In this document: positions 43,126 through 50,724 of the stretch, piece after piece | Numbering within the stretch: the first letter of the stretch is position 1 | How the letters are laid out: the number at the start of each line of letters is the position of its first letter | Source of the DNA: VRUE01 sp963716245 | GTDB taxonomy: Bacteria; Actinomycetota; Thermoleophilia; Solirubrobacterales; 70-9 | NCBI GenBank assembly: GCA_963716245.1 | Contig: OY970300.1 | Coordinates: 1,240,001 to 1,304,000, forward strand | Length of the DNA stretch: 64,000 nt | Direction of reading: 5' to 3' | The notes under the pieces: model-generated | Databases searched by the model: none | What the model was told of the DNA's origin: nothing | Seen by the model: the letters and a program-made list of their open reading frames with translations, nothing else | Position numbers and translations under genes: made by a program

Positions 43126-43168
43126 GCGGTTGAGCTTTGTCCCGCATAGCGACACAAAGCTCAACCGC
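43126..43168. repeat. Palindrome upstream of tRNA-Leu, TTTGT/ACAAA type
   Basis: Arms 43126-43140 (GCGGTTGAGCTTTGT) and 43154-43168 pair perfectly; loop CCCGCATAGCGAC. The core and loop resemble those of the palindrome at 22005-22044. It lies 23 bases before the tRNA gene. Confidence 0.75.
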
Positions 43169-43191
43169 ACTGGGTTTATCGTTGCCCCTGC

Positions 43192-43275
43192 GCCGGAGTG
43201 GCGGAATTGGCATACGCGATCGACTCAAAATCGATTGCCCTTGCGGGCTTGTGGGTTCGAGTCCCACCTCCGGCA
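43192..43275 (+). tRNA. tRNA-Leu (anticodon CAA)
   Basis: 84 bases with acceptor pair GCCGGAG/CTCCGGC, discriminator A, D-loop GGAATTGGCATACGC typical of Leu, anticodon loop CTCAAAA and a long variable arm (CCCTTGCGGGCTT). T-arm GGGTTCGAGTCCC. No encoded CCA. Confidence 0.95.
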
Positions 43276-43278
43276 TCC

Positions 43279-43402
43279 CTGACGGCGGCGGACACTGCGC
43301 AGGGCGGTGTCCTCGGTCGTCCGGCTCGGGTCACGCACGAACAAGTGCGCTCCCCTCGCCGTCCTCCCTGCGTCCTTGCCCCGCTTGGTCCGGCGCCGTC
43401 AG
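43279..43402. repeat. 124-base structured repeat, second copy of the 17098 type
   Basis: Terminal arms 43279-43292 and 43389-43402 pair at 13 of 14 positions (CTGACGGCG...). Inside are a GTCCTCGGTCG block, an inner hairpin GCACG...GTGC and CTCCCTGCGTCCTTG followed by GCTTGG, in the same order as in the 17098-17202 element. The arm sequences differ between copies. It starts 3 bases after the tRNA-Leu gene. Confidence 0.5.
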
Positions 43403-43410
43403 GCCAGCGG

Positions 43411-43944
43411 CTACGCAGGCTGCGGGACGCCGCCGTTCTCGGGCGGGGCGCCGGCGCCGTAGTCCTCGCCCGAGCCGATCGGGCGCTCCTCCTCTACGTG
43501 CCAGTCCTGGTTGAAGCCGAAGGCGACGGCGACGATCAGGAGGATCTGGAGGACCAGCAGGACGAGGACGAGCAGGCCGACGAGCGAGACCGGCAGGAGC
43601 GCCTCCTCGAAGCCCGCCTTGTCGCGGGCGAACCAGCTGCCCGCTCCGACCGCGCAGAAGATCGCCAGGATCATCGAGAGGGCGGCGGCCACGGGCAGGG
43701 CGCCACGGCTCCAGCGGAACGTGCGGTAGGCGAAGAGGAGGTAGAGCCCGGCGAAGATCAGGCAGACCAGGCCCATGCCGCCGCCGCCGCTCAGCAGCGA
43801 CCAGCCGCCGATCGCGATCAGCGCCGCCAGACCGGCCGTCGCGAGCATCAGGACGACGATCACGAACTTGGTCGTGACCACCTCCGGCTTTTCCCGGTTC
43901 GGGTGCCAGAGCTCGTAGCCCGGCGTCACCTCTCCTACCGCCAC
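43411..43944 (-). CDS. Hypothetical membrane protein (four helices)
   Basis: 177 residues, GTG start. Four predicted membrane segments (FVIVVLMLATAGLAALIAIGG, GLVCLIFAGLYLLFAY, LPVAAALSMILAIFCAVGAG and VSLVGLLVLVLLVLQILLIVAV region) are flanked by a hydrophilic N-terminus (YELWHPNREKPE). The acidic/Gly-rich C-terminus is EERPIGSGEDYGAGAPPENG. I do not recognise the family. It is enclosed by tRNA genes on the opposite strand. Confidence 0.65.
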   Translation of the reverse strand: MAVGEVTPGYELWHPNREKPEVVTTKFVIVVLMLATAGLAALIAIGGWSLLSGGGGMGLVCLIFAGLYLLFAYRTFRWSRGALPVAAALSMILAIFCAVGAGSWFARDKAGFEEALLPVSLVGLLVLVLLVLQILLIVAVAFGFNQDWHVEEERPIGSGEDYGAGAPPENGGVPQPA

Positions 43945-43965
43945 GGTGCGATCATAGAAGCTCGC

Positions 43966-44049
43966 GCGGGCGTGGCGGAATTGGCATACGCGCCAGGTTT
44001 AGGTCCTGGTGGGCTTCGGCCCGTGGGGGTTCAAGTCCCTCCGCCCGCA
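43966..44049 (+). tRNA. tRNA-Leu (anticodon UAG)
   Basis: 84 bases: acceptor GCGGGCG/CGCCCGC, discriminator A, D-loop as in the other Leu tRNA, anticodon loop TTTAGGT (UAG), long variable arm TGGGCTTCGGCCC and T-arm GGGTTCAAGTCCC. Confidence 0.95.
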
Positions 44050-44118
44050 TCGGCGCCGGTTTGGGCGGTCTGCAGCCGCATCGCGCCGCCCCGCCCGGCT
44101 AGCATTGCTTCGCGCCCC

Positions 44119-44190
44119 GGGGGAGTGAGTTAACGGCTATGCGCACGGTCTCCAAAACCGTGAATCCGGGTTCGAATCCCGGCTCCCCCG
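44119..44190 (+). tRNA. tRNA-Trp (anticodon CCA), unusual D-arm
   Basis: 72 bases: acceptor GGGGGAG/CTCCCCC, discriminator G (as in Trp tRNAs), anticodon arm ACGGT-CTCCAAA-ACCGT with anticodon CCA, and a perfect T-arm CCGGG-TTCGAAT-CCCGG. The D-arm (AGTTAACGGCTATGCG) keeps A14, G18, G19 and A21 but pairs at only two of four stem positions. Confidence 0.72.
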
Positions 44191-44201
44191 CTTTCGGCAG
44201 G

Positions 44202-44242
44202 CGGTTCACGTTTGACGCCTGACAGACGTTCAACGTGAGCCG
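44202..44242. repeat. Imperfect palindrome after tRNA-Trp
   Basis: Arms 44202-44218 and 44226-44242 pair at 13 of 17 positions (CGGTTCACGTT against AACGTGAGCCG) around a 7-base loop. It lies between the tRNA and the stop of the convergent gene, so it may terminate both. Confidence 0.5.
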
Positions 44243-44253
44243 GGTGCCGCCAG

Positions 44254-44541
44254 TCAGTCGTCCTCGACGGGCTTGGCGTCGGTTGGGTGGACGATGCGGG
44301 AGCGGGCGAGCCAGCGCACCTTGACGTTGCGGTAGGTCTTTTCCGGCTCGACCTCGGGCGGCAGATTCTCGCGTTCGGTCTCGGAGCTGTGCCTCTCGGC
44401 GGGCTCGCCCTCGAAGGAGAGCTTCGTGTCGGGCACGATCCCGAAGCGCAGCTCCCGAGCGTTGACCGAGGTGAAGACGTCGACGTCGGCGACCTCCTCG
44501 GCGGAGAGGTCGCCGCGCCTCCGCTTTTCGACTCCGCTCAT
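44254..44541 (-). CDS. Hypothetical protein, partner of the repeat protein upstream
   Basis: 95 residues, ATG overlapping the stop of the 44538-45725 gene by 4 bases. Very hydrophilic and acidic, with EKRRRGDLSAEEVADVDVF at the start and YRNVKVRWLARSRIVHPTD near the end. No Cys, no membrane segment and no recognised domain. The tight overlap implies a functional or stoichiometric link to the upstream protein. Confidence 0.6.
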   Translation of the reverse strand: MSGVEKRRRGDLSAEEVADVDVFTSVNARELRFGIVPDTKLSFEGEPAERHSSETERENLPPEVEPEKTYRNVKVRWLARSRIVHPTDAKPVEDD

Positions 44542-45725
44542 TCGCCCGCGCTCTCCTTGACGTCGCGCACCGTTATGCGCCCCTCCGCGCCGGTGCCTTC
44601 GACGTCGTCGAGGTCGATGCCGGCCTGCTCGGCCTCGCGCAGCGCCGCCTCGGTCGCGTTGTGCTTCATCGCGCGCCGCTGTCGTCGCCGCTCGCCCATC
44701 TCCATCACCTTGTGCGTGGCGGCCAGCCCGACGTCCTTCGCCTCGTCGCTCGCCGCCGAGCCGAGCTCTTTGGCGACCAGCTTCGCCGCTTCTTTGGCGA
44801 GTCTGCCGGCGGTCAGCCCGTTACCGCCGCCTTCGCCGCCGCCGCCATTGCCGCCACCGCCGCCCTGACCGCCGGAGCCGACCGCTCCCGCGAGCTGCCC
44901 GGGAAGCTGGCCGACGCCCTGACCGAGCCCACCGACCGCCTGGCCGGCGCCCTGGCCGACTCCTTCGACCGCGCCGCCGGCACCCTGGCCGATCTGGTTC
45001 ACGGCGCCGCCGGCGCCTTCGCCGACGTCTTCGACCGCGCCGCCCGCGCCCTTGCCGACTTCCTGAACCGCGCCGCCCGCGCCTTCGCCGACGTCCTTGA
45101 CTGCGCCCTCGGCGCCTTCGCCGACGTCTTCGACCGCCTGCCCGGCGCCCGCGCCGATCTGGCCGACGCCTTTGCCCGCCCCCGCGCCGACTTCTTCGAG
45201 CGACTTGCCGATGCTCTCGAGCAGCTTCGGGTTGCGGTCGAGCGTGGTCAGCACGCGGTCGACGATCGCGGTCACGTGGTCGAGGCGGGCGCGAAGCAGG
45301 GCCTGCGCCTCGACGCCCTTGATGTCCAGCTCGATTTTGCCGACCTCGGCGTGGACGCCGACGCTCAGCTTGACCAGATCGAGCACCTCGGCGTGCAGCG
45401 AGACCCGCGCTTCCAGCTGGTCGACCTCGAAGTGGATCTCGTCGACGCTTACGACCGGGATGTCGACGAGCACATCGGGCTCGTCGGTGTCGCTGATCGA
45501 GCCCGGATGCAGGAGCGTGTAGTCCTGGTACTCGCGCTCGGGAACCGTGCTCTCGTCGGTTTGGTTGGCGAACGGGCCACGGCTGCTGCCGTTGCCCCCG
45601 CCCCCGCTCGACTCTTGACCGGTCTTACGCGGCGCACGCCGTTTTTTCTGCGAGCTCTTCGATTCCGAAGTCTTCTTGCTAGAGCTCTTGCGCGGCGCCC
45701 GGCGCTTTTTCTCCTGCGTGGCCAT
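44538..45725 (-). CDS. Multi-part protein: basic tail, helical domain, 11-residue glycine repeats, E3-binding-like domain
   Basis: 395 residues, ATG with GAGGAGAG upstream. Residues 1-50 form a Lys/Arg/Ser-rich disordered tail (KKRRAPRKSSSKK twice). Residues 80-178 are a conserved-looking domain (DVLVDIPVVSVDEIHFEV ... LDIKGVEAQALLRARLDHV ... VLTTLDRNPKLLESI). Residues 180-278 are nine 11-residue units of type GxGAGGAVxxV; residues 284-303 are Gly-rich. Residues 357-390 look like a peripheral subunit/E3-binding domain (ATEAALREAEQAGIDLDDV then GTGAEGRITVRDV). Repeats of 11 residues with small residues suit an amphipathic or membrane-associated helix. No enzymatic domain is seen. Function unknown. 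Confidence 0.75.
   Translation of the reverse strand: MATQEKKRRAPRKSSSKKTSESKSSQKKRRAPRKTGQESSGGGGNGSSRGPFANQTDESTVPEREYQDYTLLHPGSISDTDEPDVLVDIPVVSVDEIHFEVDQLEARVSLHAEVLDLVKLSVGVHAEVGKIELDIKGVEAQALLRARLDHVTAIVDRVLTTLDRNPKLLESIGKSLEEVGAGAGKGVGQIGAGAGQAVEDVGEGAEGAVKDVGEGAGGAVQEVGKGAGGAVEDVGEGAGGAVNQIGQGAGGAVEGVGQGAGQAVGGLGQGVGQLPGQLAGAVGSGGQGGGGGNGGGGEGGGNGLTAGRLAKEAAKLVAKELGSAASDEAKDVGLAATHKVMEMGERRRQRRAMKHNATEAALREAEQAGIDLDDVEGTGAEGRITVRDVKESAGE
44892..45188 (-). repeat. Nine tandem 33-base coding repeats
   Basis: They encode residues 180-278 of the protein at 44538-45725. The consensus is Gly-x-Gly-Ala-Gly-Gly-Ala-Val-x-x-Val/Ile/Leu. The last unit is the most diverged (GQGVGQLPGQL). Confidence 0.85.
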
Positions 45726-45825
45726 CGCTTCTCTCCTCGTTCGTTTCTCGCCTGTATCCCGTTCTTTCCCCTTCCCGCTCGGTAGGGCGGCAAACGCCTT
45801 CCCCGCGTCTGGGAACATCTCGCGC

Positions 45826-47373
45826 GTGCCGGGCGAGCCGACCAGCGAAGGCGGGCAGCGCGACGACCTCAGGGAGCTGCTGGAGCGGCGCGCCCTGACC
45901 GAGGACGGCGCGCGTCCCGAGGCGGTGCGGCGTCGCCGCGAGGCGGGCGGGCGGACGGCGCGCGAGAACGTCGCCGACCTCGCCGACCCGGGCAGCTTCG
46001 TCGAGTACGGGCGGTTCGCGATCGCGGCGCAGCGCGGGCGGCGCGAGGTCGACGACCTGATCGCCCGCACGCCTGCCGACGGCCTCGTCGCGGGCACGGC
46101 GCGGGTCAACGGCGAGCTGTTCGGCGAGGAGCGTGCGGCCTGCGCGGTGCTCTCCTACGACTACACGGTGCTCGCGGGGACGCAGGGCGCGCTCGGACAC
46201 CGCAAGAAGGACCGGCTGTTCGAGCTGATCGAGCGGATGCGCCTGCCGACGGTCTTCTTCGCCGAGGGCGGCGGCGGGCGGCCGGGCGACACGGACTATC
46301 CGGCCGTCTCGGCGCTCGACACGCGCGCCTTCGCGCTGTGGGCGCGGCTGGCGGGCGTCGTCCCGCGGATCGCCGTCGTCGCCGGCCGCTGCTTCGCCGG
46401 CAACGCGGTGATCGCCGGCTGCTCCGACCTGATCGTCGCCACCGAGAACGTCTCGCTGGGGATGGGCGGGCCGGCGATGATCGAGGGCGGCGGCCTGGGC
46501 AAGGTCGACCCCGACGAGGTCGGCCCGCTCGAGATGCAGACCCGCAACGGGGTGGTCGACGTGGCGGTCGCCGACGAGGCCGAGGCGGTAGGGGTCACGA
46601 AACGGCTGCTCGGTTACTTCCAGGGTGCGACGCCGCCCGGCCCCGAGCCCGACCAGGAGCGCCTCCGCGAGCTGGTGCCCGAGCGCGAGCGTCGCGCCTA
46701 CCCGGTCGCGCCGATCGTCGAGACGCTTGCCGACGAGGGGTCGGTCACCTTCCTGCGCGAGCGCTTCGCGCCGGAGCTGGTGACGGCGCTCGCCCGGATC
46801 GACGGCCGACCACTGGGGATCGTCGCCAACGACACCCGCCACATGGCGGGTGCGGTCACGAGCGACGCCTCCGAGAAGGCGGCCCGCTTCCTGCGCCTCT
46901 GCGACCGCTTCGGATTGCCGGTCGTCTCGCTGGTCGACACGCCGGGCTTCATGGTCGGCGTCGACGCCGAGCGGACGGGCCTGGTCCGACACGCGTCGGA
47001 GCTGCTGATCGCCGGCGCGGGCCTGAGCGTGCCGCTCGTCGCTGTGATTCTGCGCCGCGGCTACGGCCTCGGCGCGCAGGCGATGACCGGAGGAAGCCTG
47101 CACGAGCCGCTGCTCACCGTCGCCTGGCCGAGCGCCCACCTCGGGCCGATGGGGCTGGAGGGGGCGGTGCGGCTGGCGCTGCGCAAGGAGCTGGAGGAGA
47201 TCGCGGACGAGGCCGAGCGCGAGCAGCGCGTCCGCGACCTGACGGCCGCCGCGGAGCGCAACGCCCGCGCGCTCAACGCGGCGGCCCTGTTCGAGCTCGA
47301 CGACGTGATCGACCCGGCCGAGACCAGGCCGCTGATCGCCTCGACGCTCGCCGCCGCCGGCTCGGCCGGTTAG
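45826..47373 (+). CDS. Acyl-CoA carboxylase carboxyltransferase-domain protein
   Basis: 515 residues, GTG start. Two crotonase-like carboxyltransferase halves: N-terminal AACAVLSYDYTVLAGTQGALGHRKKDR and RCFAGNAVIAGCSDLIVAT; C-terminal VSLVDTPGFMVGVDAERTGLVRHASELL and RRGYGLGAQAMTGGS. It is a paralogue of the disrupted gene at 37880 but of a different subgroup, with a long acidic N-terminus. No biotin-carboxylase/biotin-carrier subunit is nearby. Its stop overlaps the end of the convergent P450 gene. Confidence 0.85.
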   Translation: MPGEPTSEGGQRDDLRELLERRALTEDGARPEAVRRRREAGGRTARENVADLADPGSFVEYGRFAIAAQRGRREVDDLIARTPADGLVAGTARVNGELFGEERAACAVLSYDYTVLAGTQGALGHRKKDRLFELIERMRLPTVFFAEGGGGRPGDTDYPAVSALDTRAFALWARLAGVVPRIAVVAGRCFAGNAVIAGCSDLIVATENVSLGMGGPAMIEGGGLGKVDPDEVGPLEMQTRNGVVDVAVADEAEAVGVTKRLLGYFQGATPPGPEPDQERLRELVPERERRAYPVAPIVETLADEGSVTFLRERFAPELVTALARIDGRPLGIVANDTRHMAGAVTSDASEKAARFLRLCDRFGLPVVSLVDTPGFMVGVDAERTGLVRHASELLIAGAGLSVPLVAVILRRGYGLGAQAMTGGSLHEPLLTVAWPSAHLGPMGLEGAVRLALRKELEEIADEAEREQRVRDLTAAAERNARALNAAALFELDDVIDPAETRPLIASTLAAAGSAG

Positions 47374-48711
47374 GCCGCTACCGCGACCGGCGCGCGGTCG
47401 CTCAGCACTGCACGCGCCCCGCCGACGGGCCTCACGGTGATGTTGCGGCGCCTGCGCCACCTCGACCCCGTCGTCCGCGGCGCTCAGCGTGCAGGCGCGC
47501 AGCAGCTCGCGCATCACGACGCCCATCTCGAGCATCGCAAAGCTGGAGCCGAGGCAGCGGCGGCGACCGCCGCCGAAGGGGATCCAGGTGTAGGTGCCGG
47601 GCTGCTCGTCGAGGAAGCGCTCGGGCCGGAAGGCGTAGGGGTCGGGGTAGATGTCGGGGTCGTGGTGGATCAGGTAGCCGTTGGCGACGAGGCTGCAGCC
47701 GGTCGGGTAGGTCCAGCCGCCGACCTCGATCGGCTTGGCGACGTAGCGCGGCGCGACGTTGGGCAGGACCGGACGGGCGCGCAGCGTCTCCTGGATCGTC
47801 GCGGTCACGTACGCGTCGTCGTCGCCGTCCACCTCGTCGACGAGCCGCGCCAGCACCTGCGGCTCGCGCAGCAGCCGCTCGAACGCCCACGCCAGCGAGG
47901 TGGCCGTCGTCTCGTGGCCGGCGACGAGGAGGGTGAGCAGCTCGTCGCGGATCTCCTGCTCGCTCATCGGCGAGCCGTCCTCGTGGCGGGCCGCCAGCAG
48001 CATCGAGAGCACGTCGTCGCGGTCCTCGCCGTCCGCGCGCCGCTCGGCGATCAGTGCGAAGACGATCTCGTCGACGCCTTCCTGGAGGCGCACGAACTGC
48101 GCGAACGGGCCGACCCGTTCGGCGATCCGCGCGGTCAGCGATTCGGGCTTGGGCGGCGCCAGGCTGATCGGCTTGTCGCCGAAGGCGAGCATTTCCTGGA
48201 GCCCCTGCCACAGCTTGTCGAAGCGGGCGCCCGGGTCGAGGCCGAAGACGGCCCGCAGGATGATCTTCAGCGTCAGGTCCTGCATGCGGGGGTGGAGCGG
48301 CACCGGCGTGCCGCGCGGCAGTTCGCCGATCTCGGCCGCGGCGACCTCGTGCATCAGGCCGGTCAGCCGTTCCATCCGCTCGCCGTGGAAGGCGGGGAGC
48401 ATCAGCTTGCGCTGCTCCATGTGCGCGGCTTCGTCGAGCAGGATCACCGAGTTGGCCCCGACGACCGGTTCGAGCACCCGCGCGCCGTGCCCCGGCTGCA
48501 GCACGTCGGGCGGCGCGGTGAAGACTTCCTTGACCTGCCCCGGGTCGGAGAGCATCACGAACGGCGGCGTGAGGGGCAGGCGGATCGTGAAGCGCTTCCC
48601 GTAACGGGCGCGGCAGCGCTCCAGGTAGGCGAGCGGCCGCATCCAGAAGCCGAGGAACTGGACGGCCTGCGGGGCCGCGGGACCGGGCGGTAGGGCGGAG
48701 CGTGAACTCAT
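47370..48711 (-). pseudogene. Cytochrome P450 with a frameshift near the C-terminus
   Basis: ATG 48711 with AAGGAGG upstream. Heme mono-oxygenase with I-helix LLVAGHETTATSLAWAF, ETLRARP (ExxR) and heme loop FGGGRRRCLG. After RACTLSAADDGVEVAQ the reading frame is lost. One extra base near 47451 shifts away from RRNITVRPVGGARAVL and a TAA at 47370-47372, which is the normal C-terminus for this CYP110-like group. If the shift is real, the read-through frame continues far into the antisense of the neighbouring gene. The heme core is intact, so an assembly error is quite possible. Confidence 0.82.
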
Positions 48712-48795
48712 CGTGCCTCCTTGCCGAGTGGTTACCCAGTCATAGGCCGCTTCAGCGGTGGGCGGCCGTGACATCGGGCACACAGCCGGCGACGA

Positions 48796-48866
48796 AGCGG
48801 CGGACGGGAATTGAACCCGCATCATCGCCTTGGAAGGGCGAGGCTCTACCGTTGAGCTACCGCCGC
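48796..48866 (-). tRNA. tRNA-Gly (anticodon UCC)
   Basis: 71 bases on the minus strand: acceptor GCGGCGG/CCGCCGC, D-arm GTAGCTCAACGGTAGAGC, anticodon loop CTTCCAA (UCC) and T-arm CGGGTTCAATTCCCG. Confidence 0.95.
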
Positions 48867-48992
48867 GCGGATGAAGCCGCCCCGGCGAGCGGTGCGGCGT
48901 CGATGACAGTTTGCACAACCCGCCCTGCGCTTTGCGCTCTCGTCGTTCCGTTTTCGCGACGACGTTCGCTCACGACGGCCGACCGCCAAGCT

Positions 48993-49037
48993 TCCGGTGC
49001 GCCTTTTGTACCCCTGAGGGACATAAGGCGCAGCGGA
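48993..49037. repeat. Palindrome, TCCGGTGCGCCTT family, copy 1
   Basis: Arms 48993-49009 (TCCGGTGCGCCTTTTGT) and 49021-49037 pair with two mismatches; loop ACCCCTGAGGG. The copy at 54782-54828 has almost the same sequence in inverted orientation. It sits in the 228-base gap between tRNA-Gly and tRNA-Pro, in which I see no gene. Confidence 0.8.
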
Positions 49038-49094
49038 CGATCGCCAGCCGATCCGCGTGGCGCGCTGCTGATGCGTCAAAATGCCAAGCAGCCA

Positions 49095-49168
49095 CGGGGA
49101 GTGGCGCAGTCTGGTAGCGCACTCGGCTGGGGGCCGAGCGGTCGCAGGTTCAAATCCTGTCTCCCCGA
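49095..49168 (+). tRNA. tRNA-Pro (anticodon GGG)
   Basis: 74 bases: acceptor CGGGGAG/CTCCCCG, discriminator A, D-arm GGCGCAGTCTGGTAGCGC, anticodon loop CTGGGGG (GGG) and T-arm CAGGTTCAAATCCTG. Confidence 0.95.
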
Positions 49169-49215
49169 TGTAGTCGCCTCCGCTACGACGGAGCCACCGC
49201 GATGTCCGCTCCACA

Positions 49216-49689
49216 TTGACCACCAGCGCCGGGATCCTCCTCTACCGGGTCGTCGCGAGGGGCCTGGAGGTGCTGCTCGTCCACCCGGGCGGGCCGTTCT
49301 GGGCGAAGAAGGACCTCGGCGCGTGGTCGGTCCCCAAGGGCGAGTACACGGATGGGGAGGAGGCGCGCGATTGCGCGTTGCGGGAGCTGGAGGAGGAGCT
49401 GGGCGCGCCGCCGGCGCTCGAGGCGGAGGCGCTGATCGATCTCGGCTCGATTGAGCAGAAAGGCGGCAAGGTCGTGCGGGCGTGGGCGGCCGAGGCCGAC
49501 TTCGACCCGGCGGCGCTTAACAGCAACACGTTCGAGATGGAGTGGCCGCCGCGCTCCGGCACCCGCCGCGAGTTCCCCGAGGTCGACCGGGCCGAGTGGT
49601 TCTCGCCCGACGAGGCCCGCCGCAGGATCAATCCGGCGCAGGCCGCGTTCCTGGAGCGGCTCGAACATATACTCGACGGCGATGGCTGA
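49216..49689 (+). CDS. NUDIX hydrolase
   Basis: 157 residues from a TTG start. The Nudix box is complete: GEYTDGEE, then ARDCALRELEEELGA (G-x5-E-x7-REL-x-EE-x-G). N-terminal TSAGILLYRV and LEVLLVHPGGPFWAKKDLGAW are typical of the actinobacterial subgroup with a DHPGGP-like loop. It hydrolyses a nucleoside-diphosphate-linked substrate that cannot be named. Its end overlaps the next start. Confidence 0.9.
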   Translation: MTTSAGILLYRVVARGLEVLLVHPGGPFWAKKDLGAWSVPKGEYTDGEEARDCALRELEEELGAPPALEAEALIDLGSIEQKGGKVVRAWAAEADFDPAALNSNTFEMEWPPRSGTRREFPEVDRAEWFSPDEARRRINPAQAAFLERLEHILDGDG

Positions 49690-50716
49690 ACTGCCGCTCT
49701 CCGTCCGCTTGCTCGGTGCCGGGGTGCGCGGCGCGCGCACGGTGGGCAAGGCGACCGGGGTCGACCGCGCCGTCCAGTCGGCAGCCGAGGAGGCGATGGT
49801 CGCGGCGGTCGAAAGCGACGCGGTCGAGCGCGCCCTGGTCCGCGTGCTGCAGGGCCCGCTGGTCGAGGAGGCCGTCAACGGCGCGCTGGAGAGCGAGGCC
49901 GTAAAGCGGGCGTTGGTCGAAGCGCTCGACAGCGAGATGGTCGACGAGGTCTGGCGCCGCATGCTCGCCAGCGAGGAGGCGCAGCGGCTGGTCGAGCGGA
50001 TCGCCGAGGCGCCCGAGCTGCGCGCCGCGATCAGCGCCCAGAGCGTCGGCTTCGTCGAGGACGTCGGGCAGACGATCGGCGAGGTCAGCCGCCGGCTCGA
50101 CGCCGGGTTCGAGCGGATCGCCCGCCGGATCGCCTTCAGGCGCCGCCGCTCCGAGCCGACCGCCCGCGCCGGCGCGGTGACCAGGACGCTCGCCTTCGCA
50201 CTCGACATGCTGATCGTCAACCTCGCCTTCTCCGGCTTGGCGGCCGTTGCCGCGCTGGTCGCGTCCTTCTTCTCCGGGGACGGCAGCAACGTGTCCGGCC
50301 TCGCGCTTGCCCTCGGCGGCGGCGTCTGGTTCGGCCTCGCCGCCCTCTATCTGGTCGCCTTCTGGTCGCTTGCGGCGCAGACGCCGGGGATGCGCTTCTT
50401 CGGGATCAGGCTCGGCGTCGAGGGGCGCGGCCTGCCGCTCGGGCGCTCGCTGAAGCGCCTGGTCGGGCTCGGCCTCGCGGCCCTGCCGCTCGGGCTCGGC
50501 TTCCTCGGGGTCGTCTTCGACGAACGGCGGCGCGGCTGGCAGGACCGGCTGGCCGGAGTCGACGTCCTCTACGAGATCCGCGAGCGGGCGCCGGCGCCCT
50601 GGTCCCGGCTCGACATGCGCGAGCCGGTCCCGGGCGAGCAGGCCGCCACGGCGAAGGCCCCGGCGCCCCGGGGCCTTCGGCCGCAGCATCTCTCCGGCCC
50701 GCCGCTGGGCGGCTGA
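49682..50716 (+). CDS. RDD family membrane protein with helical-repeat N-terminus
   Basis: 344 residues, ATG inside the end of the NUDIX gene. Residues 35-110 carry three to four related helices (ESDAVERALVRVLQ, ESEAVKRALVEALD, SEEAQRLVERIAE). An RDD domain with three to four membrane segments follows (VTRTLAFALDMLIVNLAF, LGGGVWFGLAALYLVAFW, AQTPGMRFFGIRLG and FDERRRGWQDRLAGVDVLY). The conserved Arg-Asp-Asp appears as diverged residues. RDD proteins are integral membrane proteins of mostly unknown function, some transport-related. Confidence 0.8.
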   Translation: MAELPLSVRLLGAGVRGARTVGKATGVDRAVQSAAEEAMVAAVESDAVERALVRVLQGPLVEEAVNGALESEAVKRALVEALDSEMVDEVWRRMLASEEAQRLVERIAEAPELRAAISAQSVGFVEDVGQTIGEVSRRLDAGFERIARRIAFRRRRSEPTARAGAVTRTLAFALDMLIVNLAFSGLAAVAALVASFFSGDGSNVSGLALALGGGVWFGLAALYLVAFWSLAAQTPGMRFFGIRLGVEGRGLPLGRSLKRLVGLGLAALPLGLGFLGVVFDERRRGWQDRLAGVDVLYEIRERAPAPWSRLDMREPVPGEQAATAKAPAPRGLRPQHLSGPPLGG

Positions 50717-50724
50717 GCCTCGGG

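Noticed and set aside
44892..45188. CRISPR-like regular repeat array
   Set aside because: The 33-base periodicity is coding (11-residue protein repeats) without unique spacers; no cas genes are present.
45679..48918. Very long open frame on the minus strand (over 1000 codons) continuing from the P450
   Set aside because: Beyond the P450 it is antisense to a well-conserved carboxyltransferase and shows Arg/Ala/Gly-rich high-GC read-through composition; the P450's true end is in the shifted frame.
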